Positions 25,780 through 34,221 of a stretch of 64,000 nucleotides of DNA are shown here, in pieces. The position numbers and the translations under genes were made by a program. Position 1 is the first letter of the stretch; every line of letters begins with the position of its first letter. Origin of the DNA: Halomicroarcula saliterrae (GTDB lineage Archaea; Halobacteriota; Halobacteria; Halobacteriales; Haloarculaceae); assembly GCF_031624395.1 (NCBI RefSeq), contig NZ_JAMQON010000009.1, positions 31,403-95,402 on the forward strand, read 5' to 3'. Below the pieces are notes generated by a model, which did not search any database, was not told the origin of the DNA, and saw nothing but the letters and a program-made list of their open reading frames with translations.

Positions 25780-26046
25780 ATGACCGACGACAACTCCGCT
25801 GCCGACGAGGCACAGTGTGACACTGACGGCACCGAACGGATCGAGCGAACCGATATTGGCGCCAGCATCGAAGCCCGACTCAAACGCGGGACTGGGACCA
25901 GAGACGAGGACAGGATTACAATCACGGTCAAAGGTGAAACGGCCGACGAAGCCGCCAGCGAGTTCGAGTATCTGCTGGCGCAGTACGAGGCGGAGTACGG
26001 CGACCGGTGTCGGAACATCCAGCCCTCGAAAGGTCGCCATCGGTAG
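25780..26046 (+). CDS. Small acidic haloarchaeal protein (DUF7389-like)
   Basis: 88 residues from ATG 25780. ERTDIGASIEARLKRGTGTR followed by DEDRITITVKGETADEAASE resembles a family of small haloarchaeal mobile-element proteins (DUF7389 as I recall it, unchecked). Its first 15 residues (MTDDNSAADEAQCDT) nearly repeat those of the 26148 protein (MTDQHSHSDEAQCDT), so the tRNA-like element and the start of the gene were copied together. Function unknown. Confidence 0.65.
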   Translation: MTDDNSAADEAQCDTDGTERIERTDIGASIEARLKRGTGTRDEDRITITVKGETADEAASEFEYLLAQYEAEYGDRCRNIQPSKGRHR

Positions 26047-26094
26047 CGGCCGCCAGGTGATCTGCGCAGTGACGCCGCGGTCACTCCGCGGGTC

Positions 26095-26140
26095 GCCCAC
26101 GCCGTGGTCGGTGCGACCCGGTTCGATTCCGGGCGTGGGT
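26095..26140 (+). ncRNA. tRNA-like element 3 (no anticodon arm)
   Basis: 46 nt: GCCCACG, CCGTGGTCGG, TGCGA, CCCGG-TTCGATT-CCGGG, CGTGGGT. The acceptor stem is complete with a terminal G-T pair. Hairpin and T arm are identical to the other two elements. ATG of the next gene follows after 7 nt. Confidence 0.75.
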
Positions 26141-26147
26141 CTCAGGG

Positions 26148-27032
26148 ATGACCGACCAGCACTCCCACTCCGACGAGGCACAGTGCGATACTCGAGACGC
26201 CGCTGTGGCGGCCGCACTCGACATGGATATCGAGACGGATGATGGGACCGGCCCGGAGCTCGACACGCTCCTGGCCCAGCTCAGCGACCGCGATGTTGAT
26301 CCTGTGGTCGCGGCGCTGCTGAAGAGCTTGGTCCAGGAGCGTGACCGGTTAGCAGAGCGCGTCGACGAGCTCGAAGACAACGTCGAGCGGACCCACGACA
26401 TCGCGACGACGGCGAGTGGGGACGCCGCAGCCAACGAGAGTCGCCTGGACGACCTAGACGAGGACCACGACGAAACTCGGGAGATCGCCCGCAGTGCGGT
26501 CGCGAAGGCCCAGCAGCTGGAAGCCGACACCGACCAACAGGAGGACGCCGAAAGTCTACCCGAGGGTGTCGAGCCCAGCTCCTCACCGCTCGATTTTTTC
26601 GCGAACTGCCGGGAACAGACGGTCAAGGAGGTGTTCGTCGAACGGAGTAATCGCCAGAACACCTACCGGGCGGTGAAAGTCGCCAAGCGGTGGCCGGAGT
26701 TCGGGACCGAGCGGGTCGACGGCAGCGGCGTGTTCTTCACCAAGGACGATCTGCGGACGGCCTTGACCGCCGAGCTGGGCAAGGAGCCCCATGGGCAGAC
26801 GGTGAAACGGGTGTGGCAGAAGTTACAGGAGCTGGGCGGCGAGGATGTGCGAGTGAAAACTCGGCAGGTCGGCCGGCGTCAAGAGTCGACGGAGATAGTA
26901 GCGATGTCGATGGAGACAGCCGAGGCGTTGCTCGAGAAACGCTATCTCGGCTTGGACCTCCTGGACGGCGATGCAGCGGCCACAGGCGGGGTCACTCCCG
27001 TTGTGACCGCAGCCGACGGGGCGAGGGTGTGA
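26148..27032 (+). CDS. Coiled-coil protein with C-terminal winged-helix-like domain (plasmid/provirus type)
   Basis: 294 residues. Residues 50-75 are helical (LLAQLSDRDVDPVVAALLKS); 60-130 form a coiled coil (RDRLAERVDELEDNVERTHD, NESRLDDLDEDHDETREIAR). Residues 145-250 are globular: SSSPLDFFANCREQTVKEVF, NTYRAVKVAKRWPEFG, SGVFFTKDDLRTALTAELGK, TVKRVWQKLQELGGEDVRVK. Proteins of this shape occur in haloarchaeal plasmids and proviruses; a role in replication control is possible but unproven. Last gene of the operon, after tRNA-like element 3. Confidence 0.65.
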   Translation: MTDQHSHSDEAQCDTRDAAVAAALDMDIETDDGTGPELDTLLAQLSDRDVDPVVAALLKSLVQERDRLAERVDELEDNVERTHDIATTASGDAAANESRLDDLDEDHDETREIARSAVAKAQQLEADTDQQEDAESLPEGVEPSSSPLDFFANCREQTVKEVFVERSNRQNTYRAVKVAKRWPEFGTERVDGSGVFFTKDDLRTALTAELGKEPHGQTVKRVWQKLQELGGEDVRVKTRQVGRRQESTEIVAMSMETAEALLEKRYLGLDLLDGDAAATGGVTPVVTAADGARV

Positions 27033-27302
27033 CATAGCAGGAAGGCCACGATAGGGAACAGCATCCGGAGCGAGTGACCGAACGGCGCCGACCACGCGGC
27101 TGGCCTGGGCAGCTGCAGCAGGCGGGAATCCGGTTCCGCCAACAGGTTGCAAGGAGTATATCGCACACCTGACTCGATTGTAGCTTAGATACACCCATCA
27201 CAACACCTGTGACTTATTCCACCAGGATACGCAGCGCTGAGCACCACAGGGTGAGGGCAGTAGGGATGTCTACAAAAGAGTCGATTTCTGAGCGCCGAAG
27301 GG

Positions 27303-28139
27303 CTACGTTAGTTTACGAAGTTGTGGGGATAGCCGATTGAATATCGCTTCTGCCCGAGTGCCAGTCTCAATCGGCTCACTCCAGTCCCTCTCGCTCCATG
27401 CCGCGACATAGACACCTGACGCAAGGATATTTGTGGTTAGCTCATCCTCTCGTCTGCCATGCAATTTATCAATATGCATGGTTTCTGCTGCTTCGTCGAC
27501 AATGGCATTTCCTTTCAGATTTTTCCCTGAATTTCCACCACTGAACTGCTGACTCTCGACGGTGTCAGTAAGGTCATTTAGTGCCCCCGCTAGCTCTGTG
27601 TCACCCTCGAAGTCTTCACCATCAGGTGATGAAAATTTGAATACTGTAATCTTCTCTCGGCTATCGTAGAAATCACGCATCATATCCTGACTGAATGGGA
27701 GGATACGTGAATTATCGAGCGCATCGACATCGGTGAGCTTCCCGATGAAGTTGGGAATCCATGGTTCGACTAAATCCTGTCTCGACTCGAAGGCGAACAT
27801 TCCATTCTCGAAGTAGAACACTCTCGGCCGAACCAGCTCCGGCTGATTGCGTTCTTCTTCTTCACCATCCTCATTCCGCACCACAATACTGTTCTCAGTG
27901 TCTGCCACATAGTAGAAGTGGCAGAATGAAAGGTCACCGTGACTATCGCCCACGTAGGTAGTTCGTGCCTTCTCCCGATACTCAAGCTCCCCTCCGGTTA
28001 CCGGGTCGTCCTCTCTCCGGCGAACCATCTCGAAATTGTCATCTAGTGTATCAATTTCGTCTTTCAACTTGTCAGGTGTGGGCAGCTCACTTTCTGGGAG
28101 GTCGATTCGGCCGAATTTGTATCTTTCTTGTTTTGACAT
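27303..28139 (-). CDS. Hypothetical protein
   Basis: 278 residues, soluble, acidic, ATG 28139 (MSKQERYKFGRIDLPESELP). Segments of strand-turn-strand (YVGDSHGDLSFCHFYYVADT, RPRVFYFENGMFAFESRQD) suggest a beta-rich core; the C-terminus is helical (TRAEAIFNRLSPQLRKLT). No motif recognised. AT-rich, solitary, with a long AT-rich upstream region; probably imported. Confidence 0.6.
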   Translation of the reverse strand: MSKQERYKFGRIDLPESELPTPDKLKDEIDTLDDNFEMVRRREDDPVTGGELEYREKARTTYVGDSHGDLSFCHFYYVADTENSIVVRNEDGEEEERNQPELVRPRVFYFENGMFAFESRQDLVEPWIPNFIGKLTDVDALDNSRILPFSQDMMRDFYDSREKITVFKFSSPDGEDFEGDTELAGALNDLTDTVESQQFSGGNSGKNLKGNAIVDEAAETMHIDKLHGRREDELTTNILASGVYVAAWSERDWSEPIETGTRAEAIFNRLSPQLRKLT

Positions 28140-28440
28140 GAGATACGGTAAGATATACTGGCTGATAATTCAAATATATTTTCACACCACAGTGGAAGTG
28201 AAAATGGAGGGATAAAACCACAATACAGCGTTAGGATATCCAATTGAACTGAAGGGGTTTGAGGCTTTAATATGTTAATTTATCTGTATTAAAATTAATT
28301 TAGTTTCTCTAATAAATATATTCAACTCTCCCCCCAATATTGAGGCTAGCGGCTATCCAAGGGCTCTTCCACCGGCCGACATAGTGACACCCACTGTCTC
28401 AACCACCACCGACCCACCACAACCTCTAGCTTTGCTCTCG
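28140..28440. other. AT-rich intergenic region
   Basis: The lowest-GC stretch nearby (about 28140-28330), with runs of A and T. It holds the promoter of the 27303 gene; no gene was found. Confidence 0.5.
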
Positions 28441-28509
28441 GCGCGGTGGTGCCGTTGCGTCGACGCCGTTGAGATAGTCGATGAGAAATGTCGCGTCGAG
28501 GACTTGTAT
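28441..28509 (-). pseudogene. VapC (PIN) toxin N-terminal remnant
   Basis: On the minus strand the frame reads IQVLDATFLIDYLNGVDATA, the first strand and helix of a PIN nuclease with its catalytic Asp, then breaks off. The preceding stretch on the same strand (to about 28630, with QMRMLEGGPLDSTVGLEV) may be the tail of its antitoxin. Most of the PIN domain is missing, so this is a remnant. Confidence 0.5.
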
Positions 28510-28644
28510 TCGTCGTCCGCCAGCCGATGCATCCGGTCTGTCGACTTCGAGACCGACGGTCGAGTCAAGCGGCCCGCCCTCCAGCATGCGCATCTGGTCG
28601 TCGAGCCGGTGTTCTGATGTGTCCCGTCAGCGCTAGTGATGGCC

Positions 28645-29364
28645 TCAGTACGAGCGGAACTTCGGCAGCGGGCCGGCCTGTGCTTCACGGCGGACGTTCT
28701 CGAGGAACCCCTTGATGTCGTCGACGAGAGCCGGTCGAGTGGCAAACTCCCGGGTGCCGATCCCGTACGTGTAGGGAATCTCCTCGATACTCGCGCTCTC
28801 GAACGCCTCGTGCTGGAAAATCCCGATCCGTTGCCGTGGTTTTAGCGGTTCACGGGGATGCCCACGACGCAGCTGAAATTCCCCAAGAATCGCACCGACT
28901 TCCGAGCCGGCTCCCGTCGTCAACCCAGCGTTCGTGAACACGAACACCACGGCATCGCTACAGGCGGCAAAGGCAATGGACTGTTCGAGCACCGACATCC
29001 CCGGTTCGTCGGGGCCAGCATCCGCTTTCGTCGGAATCGTCCGAATGTCAGTTGCGAGGAACGCACGCACACCGAACTCGGCACGAAGCTCGTCGCAAAG
29101 CTCGGCCAGTGCCGCCTCGTAGGTCCCATGCCCCGTCTTGTGAGGATGCGTTTCGGGGTCGAACAGCGGATCCTCGATAAATGGCGATTGGAGGGCAGCA
29201 GCGTTGGGATACGCAAACGAGGCATCGAATGCCGTGTAGGGACCCATGACGTAGACGAAAAACGAGTCAGATCGTGACTGGGTGCGTGGCTGGGGGGCAC
29301 AGCGCTGGAGATGTGTTTTGACAGGGTCGCCATCATATGTAAAAGACGTAGGTGGGCCTGTCAT
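28645..29364 (-). CDS. Nucleoside-deoxyribosyltransferase-like protein (locus 2)
   Basis: 239 residues. SFFVYVMGPYTAFDASFAYP is strand 1 with a G-P loop; ELCDELRAEFGVRAFLATDI leads to strand 2 with Asp; SIAFAACSDAVVFVFTNAGL is helix plus strand 3; TGAGSEVGAILGEF carries the Glu-x-Gly expected at the catalytic position. It resembles a haloarchaeal family I recall as DUF7509. It is the most typical deoxyribosyltransferase-like of the three paralogues here. Divergent from a winged-helix gene at 29475. Ligand unknown. Confidence 0.65.
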   Translation of the reverse strand: MTGPPTSFTYDGDPVKTHLQRCAPQPRTQSRSDSFFVYVMGPYTAFDASFAYPNAAALQSPFIEDPLFDPETHPHKTGHGTYEAALAELCDELRAEFGVRAFLATDIRTIPTKADAGPDEPGMSVLEQSIAFAACSDAVVFVFTNAGLTTGAGSEVGAILGEFQLRRGHPREPLKPRQRIGIFQHEAFESASIEEIPYTYGIGTREFATRPALVDDIKGFLENVRREAQAGPLPKFRSY

Positions 29365-29474
29365 CGGTGAGGAGCGTACTACCTACACGTTCGATACCAC
29401 GACGTAAAAGTGTTTGGCAAGAAGGTTATCAATCGTTAACTCTTTGTGTCGAGACAAGTAATTACCACCTGAGC

Positions 29475-30044
29475 ATGGCACAGACCGACCCACTAGAGCA
29501 CCTTGACCGTGGTGAATTGAGTGCCTACGTGAACGAGCGATTGTTCGACGCGTCTTTCGAAACCCTCGACGACCACATCCAGCGCAAGCAGGCCCTCGCA
29601 GATGAGGGACGATACACCATTCTGTACCTGTTGTACGAGTACGGTGAACTGTCCCGGAAGCGGTTGAGCGACGAAGCTGATCGAACGAGCAACAAGCTCC
29701 AGCAGCCGCTGCGTGAACTGATGGACGCGGACCTCATCGAGAAGATTCCAGGGCCGCCCAATGTCGACCGGCGGAAAACATACTATCGAATTACCCCGAT
29801 TGGTCGGCAAGCCATCGCCAGTGATCTTCGGCAAATCGTTGGTGGGACGGCAGCCGATGAGTATTATGAGCTCCTCCGGGATCCAGCACTCGATCCGGAT
29901 GCCGATCCCGATGCCGGCCGGCTGCGGCATGCCGGGGGTATGATCGTCGAGACAGAAGCCGCTGGGCTACTATCCCAACAGCACCGATTGCGCGAACAGC
30001 ACACGAACCTTGATCGGGAGCTGCTGGTGACTGATGACGAGTGA
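29475..30044 (+). CDS. Winged-helix regulator (locus 2)
   Basis: 190 residues from ATG 29475 (MAQTDPLEHLDRGELSAYVN). Winged helix at 35-115: ALADEGRYTILYLLYEYGEL, SRKRLSDEADRTSNKLQQPL, RELMDADLIEKIPGP, KTYYRITPIGRQAIASD. A C-terminal helical part may dimerise. It lies divergent from the deoxyribosyltransferase-like gene and overlaps the HAD gene by 11 nt, so regulator and phosphatase are co-translated. Confidence 0.75.
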   Translation: MAQTDPLEHLDRGELSAYVNERLFDASFETLDDHIQRKQALADEGRYTILYLLYEYGELSRKRLSDEADRTSNKLQQPLRELMDADLIEKIPGPPNVDRRKTYYRITPIGRQAIASDLRQIVGGTAADEYYELLRDPALDPDADPDAGRLRHAGGMIVETEAAGLLSQQHRLREQHTNLDRELLVTDDE

Positions 30045-30885
30045 TATTGGCGTCGTCTTCGATTTCGACGATACGCTGGCCCCGGACTCCACGACGTTCT
30101 TGCTCGAGGAGTACGATATCGATGCGACGACGTTCTGGCACGAGCAGTTTCCGGCCCGGGTCCAAGACGGGTACGATCCGACAGTCGCGTATCTCACGCT
30201 GTTGCTCGAACAGATCGGAGCCGAAAAGCCAATGGGTGCGGTGACGCCCGCTGATCTGGAACGGTGTGCGACAGCGCTGGAGAAGAACCTCTATCCGGGT
30301 GTCCCGGATATCTTCGACGCGCTCGATGCAATCGTGGCAGAGTATGATGGTGTCGGAATCGAGTATTTCGTGGTCTCGGAAGGGATCGAGTCACTCATCA
30401 GTGGCTCCATCATCTCAGACCACTGCAGCGAGATCTATGCCTCGCGACTTGCCACTGATGACTCGGATGTGTTTTCGGGTATCAAACGGCCGATTTCATT
30501 CACCGACAAGACACGGTATCTCTACGAGATCAACAAAGGCATTTCAGCCAGTGCGGCCCGTGAGAACCCATACGCGGTCAACGAAGCAATCGACGATGAG
30601 GACCGACAAATCCCGTTCGAACAGATGATCTATATTGGCGACGGGATCACCGACATTCCCTGTTTCTCATTAATTCAAGACCGTGGGGGCCGTGTCTTCG
30701 GTGTCGATAAACCTGATACCACGTCGGCGAAGCAACAGGCAATCCTCGACTTGGGGTCGCCACAGCGTGCTGGGAACCTCAATTCGCCCGATTACACCGC
30801 AGATGGGCAACTCGGCTCGCTGTTGCGCCTGGCTGTCGAGAGTCTCTGTACCGACAGTACGATCAATCGCTTGGAAGCACTCTAA
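30034..30885 (+). CDS. HAD-superfamily phosphatase
   Basis: 283 residues. Motif I is VVFDFDDTLAPDST (nucleophile Asp and acid Asp), motif IV is IYIGDGITDIPCF. In between, EYFVVSEGIESLISGS fits motif II and the Lys of DKTRYLYEINKG fits motif III. The helical cap at residues 25-95 resembles phosphoserine-phosphatase-like enzymes. Co-translated with the locus 2 regulator, next to a nucleoside-directed enzyme fold, so a phosphorylated nucleoside or sugar may be the substrate; that is inference. Confidence 0.8.
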   Translation: MTSDIGVVFDFDDTLAPDSTTFLLEEYDIDATTFWHEQFPARVQDGYDPTVAYLTLLLEQIGAEKPMGAVTPADLERCATALEKNLYPGVPDIFDALDAIVAEYDGVGIEYFVVSEGIESLISGSIISDHCSEIYASRLATDDSDVFSGIKRPISFTDKTRYLYEINKGISASAARENPYAVNEAIDDEDRQIPFEQMIYIGDGITDIPCFSLIQDRGGRVFGVDKPDTTSAKQQAILDLGSPQRAGNLNSPDYTADGQLGSLLRLAVESLCTDSTINRLEAL

Positions 30886-30946
30886 TAATCTCTCTCACAT
30901 CCCGATACCGTAACGAACGTGCAGTTCGCATCTCTCGCTCCAGGCC

Positions 30947-31273
30947 ATGAGTCCACCGACCGATGCCGAAGTGGAGTCGTACGCACCATACACCGCGTTA
31001 ACCGAGCTTCTGGGCACGCATCCGAAAGTAAAGATCCTCGCGGTTCTGCTGAGTGAGGGCCGTGATATCAACATCAGCCAAATCGCCGAGCAGGCCGGTA
31101 TGAGCCGCAGCACGGTCTACGACCATATCGAAGACCTCCAAGCGCTAGAGGTCGTAGAACAGACCCGGAAGATCAGTGGCAGCCCACTGTACCAGATCAA
31201 CAAGGACAGCGATGTCGCTGAACAGCTGCACAAGCTCGAGTGGACCCTGATCGATTCCGTCGCCAGTGAGTGA
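30947..31273 (+). CDS. ArsR/MarR-like winged-helix regulator
   Basis: 108 residues: ELLGTHPKVKILAVLLSEGR, NISQIAEQAGMSRSTVYDHI (helix-turn-helix), EDLQALEVVEQTRKI, SPLYQINKDSDVAEQLHKLE (wing and dimer helix). No metal-binding Cys. Single gene 61 nt after the HAD gene and possibly read with it. Confidence 0.75.
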   Translation: MSPPTDAEVESYAPYTALTELLGTHPKVKILAVLLSEGRDINISQIAEQAGMSRSTVYDHIEDLQALEVVEQTRKISGSPLYQINKDSDVAEQLHKLEWTLIDSVASE

Positions 31274-31398
31274 ACGTCGGGTATAGTGATGGGTGTTAGC
31301 AGTCACTGGGGGGCAGCCAACCCTGGCGTGCCCACAGTCGATATCGAGTGACGCTTGATGACGGAGCGCTGCGTCGGCTCCGCCGCCGACGGTCCACC

Positions 31399-31418
31399 GT
31401 GCTCGCGTCGCTGCGCGC
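31399..31418. repeat. GC-rich hairpin motif, copy 1 of 3
   Basis: GTGCTCGCGTCGCTGCGCGC, near-identical (19 of 20) to 35373-35392 and 38517-38536. The motif can fold around a short loop and lies in intergenic DNA each time. Confidence 0.5.
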
Positions 31419-31470
31419 GGTCCGTACCACAACCTACGAGTGAAGTCTTTCGACAACGGATACAGTGTCC

Positions 31471-31899
31471 ATGTCACGTGAAATTGGGCTCGTCAGCTGT
31501 GTCAAGACCAAACAGAACCAGCCAGCCCCACCGAAGGCCCTCTACACCTCGTCGTATTTCGAAAAGATGCGGGCCTACGCCGAGCAATATCACGACGAGT
31601 GGTGGATCCTCTCGGCGAAACATGGTCTGCTGGCCCCCGACGGGCCGCCAATCGAACCGTACGACGAGACGCTGTCAGGCGCGCCGGTCGCACGCAAGCG
31701 TGAGTGGGCCGAACAGGTAGCAGAGCAGCTGGCCGAGCAAGGGCTCCTCTCGGAGGACGTGACGCTCGTTATCCATGCTGGCCAGGACTACTACGGAGAA
31801 CTCCTCGGTTATATCGAGGACAGCGACGTGACGGTCGAGATCCCGACCGAGGGGTTAGCAATCGGCGAGACACAGGCATGGTACAACGACTGGCTGTGA
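31471..31899 (+). CDS. DUF6884-type protein
   Basis: 142 residues from ATG 31471 (MSREIGLVSCVKTKQNQPAP). The pattern LVSCVKTK, ALYTSSYFEKMRAYAE, WWILSAKHGLLAPD and YDETLSG is that of the DUF6884 family, whose conserved Cys-Lys and SAKHGL motifs point to a small enzyme of unknown substrate. ATG 31471 preferred over the upstream in-frame codon because of family length. Single gene. Confidence 0.75.
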   Translation: MSREIGLVSCVKTKQNQPAPPKALYTSSYFEKMRAYAEQYHDEWWILSAKHGLLAPDGPPIEPYDETLSGAPVARKREWAEQVAEQLAEQGLLSEDVTLVIHAGQDYYGELLGYIEDSDVTVEIPTEGLAIGETQAWYNDWL

Positions 31900-32026
31900 G
31901 CAACATACGATCGCATAGAACACGCAGCCGCTGCTAGATGTGCCAGAGCCTGGCAGATACAAGGCGTATATCGGTCACCAGCTCAGCATACGAGGTCACC
32001 GACGTGACTCTATCAGTACAAGGTGT

Positions 32027-32596
32027 CTATCGTTCATCCCAGGTAAGACTCTCAACAGTCGGAAATTCAGTTTTCGCGGTTTGTGGTGGATTGTAGTATC
32101 GTGATTTGATCTTGTGGTATCCGAACTCCGACGGGATACGAGTACATGCGGCTGCCAGATTTTCGTCAGCCGTGTGGGTGATGAGACGAATCCGGGCGTT
32201 CCGCTCGAACAGTCGAACCGCTAATGCAACTACTGCCGCGTCTATCCAGTTATTCGTCTCTGGGTACTTGCTCTGCTGATTGAGAAATTCGTCCGCGACG
32301 AACCGCGCTTGCTCAACCTGGCCAGCACTGGAATCGAATCCGTCAGATCGAGTGCCAGGGAGTGGTGTCGCCACGCGAAGCCAGCCATCTTCGATGGCCG
32401 CATCGAGATACGGGTTTGCCGGCGAGTCACCGGATCCAGTATCTGTCAGTTCATGATAAACCGCTGCCGGCACCCAGATCTCGGTCCCAGCTTCCGCAAC
32501 CGCACGCTGCAGCGATTCTAAGTCCGGGCTGGGATGTTTCCCCAGATTCCGAAACATCACGGTGTCCGCGATGTTTGCAGTATATCGCTTCGCCAT
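32027..32596 (-). CDS. PIN-like nuclease, probable toxin
   Basis: 189 residues. Asp in NIADTVMFRNLG, acidic residues in IWVPAAVYHELTDT, NNWIDAAVVALAVRLFE and the C-terminal ITHTADENLA give the PIN-type acidic cluster. PIN domains are Mg-dependent RNases. It starts 5 nt after the stop of a winged-helix gene on the same strand, so the pair looks like an archaeal toxin-antitoxin module in which the antitoxin is a winged-helix protein. Confidence 0.65.
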   Translation of the reverse strand: MAKRYTANIADTVMFRNLGKHPSPDLESLQRAVAEAGTEIWVPAAVYHELTDTGSGDSPANPYLDAAIEDGWLRVATPLPGTRSDGFDSSAGQVEQARFVADEFLNQQSKYPETNNWIDAAVVALAVRLFERNARIRLITHTADENLAAACTRIPSEFGYHKIKSRYYNPPQTAKTEFPTVESLTWDER

Positions 32597-32601
32597 GACA
32601 G

Positions 32602-33225
32602 TTACTCGTCGAAGAGTTCGTCCCGTAGCGTGCGCTCTTCGTCGTCGGAATCAACTGGTGTGTATGTTGTCGGGGCCGAATCGTCGTCACCGAGGTCAAG
32701 AATCGAATAGAGCGCCTCAACAAGATCGTACGTAGTTCCAGCAGAGAGGCCCGTCAGTTCGGCCATCTGTCGAATCGTGATATCGCCCTCGCTGTGTGCA
32801 TGCACGAGATCGTGTGCAAGTGCGAACGTGACGAGGCCATGGTTGTCAAGCACGCGCTGGATAGCTGGATACGCATCTGCATTCGCAACGATCTCGACGA
32901 GTTCGGGTGTAATCGAGAGTTCCGTGTCACGAACTGTCAGTGTGAGCTCGAACTCCTCGGCTGCGTAGACGGCAGTCCCAGCGTCGTCGCCAACCGTCCT
33001 GATCAAGCCAGCCTGTTCCAATCTGTGAAGATAGTCGTAGACCGTCTTCTTCGAGACCGGTATCGTTTCGACGAGTTCCGGACCGGTCGTCGTTCCTGTC
33101 TGTCTGATCGACGTGTAGAGGGCAGCAAGATGTGTGTTGTCAAGTAACGCAGTGAACGTCGGGATGTTCGTAATCGTCCCCGGGGGGTCCCCCGCGTTGC
33201 GCACGTGTTCCGTGTCGTAACTCAT
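32602..33225 (-). CDS. Winged-helix protein, probable antitoxin of the PIN-like gene
   Basis: 207 residues; ATG 33225 (MSYDTEHVRNAGDPPGTITN) preferred, since the longer frame adds a non-conserved hydrophobic lead. Winged helix at about 25-90 (LAALYTSIRQTGTTTGPELV, VSKKTVYDYLHRLEQAGLIR, AVYAAEEFEL); a second helix-turn-helix near 150-185 (ITIRQMAELTGLSAGTTYDL). Acidic tail ending RTLRDELFDE could bind the toxin. Confidence 0.7.
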   Translation of the reverse strand: MSYDTEHVRNAGDPPGTITNIPTFTALLDNTHLAALYTSIRQTGTTTGPELVETIPVSKKTVYDYLHRLEQAGLIRTVGDDAGTAVYAAEEFELTLTVRDTELSITPELVEIVANADAYPAIQRVLDNHGLVTFALAHDLVHAHSEGDITIRQMAELTGLSAGTTYDLVEALYSILDLGDDDSAPTTYTPVDSDDEERTLRDELFDE

Positions 33226-34221
33226 GTTGTATAGCGTTACGAAACTAGAAACTATAAGCGTTTGCCACGGACACGAGTCCAATACGGACACACGCTGACC
33301 TACTACTCAGGCGGGGCCCCGGGAAGAACGGCTCCGACGTGTTGAACTCATCCGCTGTCTGCGGCACGCTACTACTACAACTGTCCCGGTTGTAGCAAAG
33401 CCAGTCACTCTCCAGCAGGCTCGAAGGCGTAGTCCCGACTGTTCGCCGGGTAGCCGTATGGTCCCGGACATGCCGCTGAGTCCCAGGCTTGGACCCACAG
33501 ATTGGTCTGTGCGTCAAGCTGCCGTGACGAGAGTCGGATAAGCTAGTTGCGCTCTCACAGTCAGGAACGGGGCCAGCACAGCGCCGGTATCGTCGGTTGA
33601 CCAGTGGTTCGAATACGGCCCGCCCCGCTCGCCGCTGCCGCCCTCCGCTTGCTCACGGGTCACTTCGTTCCCCGTTCGCATCGCGGCGCTCCTTGCGGTC
33701 GCGCCGCGCTTCGCTCGCGACCGACCATTCCGGGCATACGGGCGCTCTCCGCACCGCCCGCGCCCGTTCCGGGCTAAAATGCATGTGCCCTCGACGCCAG
33801 CGGGTATCCCCGTCGGTTGCGCCCCTCGCGGGCGTTTCGCGTTCCAGCGCTTGGTGCCGCCTGCGCTGTCGCGCGCCACAGCGCGGCGCGCGTGCTCGGC
33901 GACAGTCGCGCTGGACACGGACCCGCACACCGGGCCGGACACGAACGGGCATATCCCGCTGGCCGCTCGCTCCGGGCGGGTCGCCGGAAGACTCACTCCG
34001 TTCGTCTTCCGAGCCTCGCCTCACTTCGCTCGGCGAGACGCCGCGCGGTGCTGGATGCCCCCTCTCACGACAGCGCTCTCGCTCGCGCCCAGGAGGGCGC
34101 TCGCGAAGGCGCGAGCGAGAGCGCGTAGACGGTTCTATCGGATGGTGTCGTCGGAAAACCCCGTGCTGGAACACGGGGTGTCAGGCGCTGTGGTGCGCGC
34201 CTTCGGGAGCTAGGAACTCCA
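33226..34221. other. GC-rich hairpin cluster upstream of TFB, no gene seen
   Basis: About 1 kb with several strong stems. The clearest is GCGCTCTCGCTCGCGCC (34073-34089) with its exact complement at 34108-34124. Others are GGAAGAC/GTCTTCC near 33981 and CTCGCC/GGCGAG near 34015, with loops containing CACTTCG or CACTCCG. A last 7-bp stem CCCCGTG/CACGGGG lies at 34159-34178, 44 nt before the TFB start. Long open frames here are artefacts of the high GC. It may be a structured RNA or a repeat cluster. Confidence 0.5.

Noticed and set aside
24890..26140. The T-arm sequences as attachment sites (tRNA 3' ends left by integration)
   Set aside because: An att site would copy only a tRNA 3' end; here the matching acceptor 5' strand is present each time and covaries, and the spacing to the next ATG is constant.
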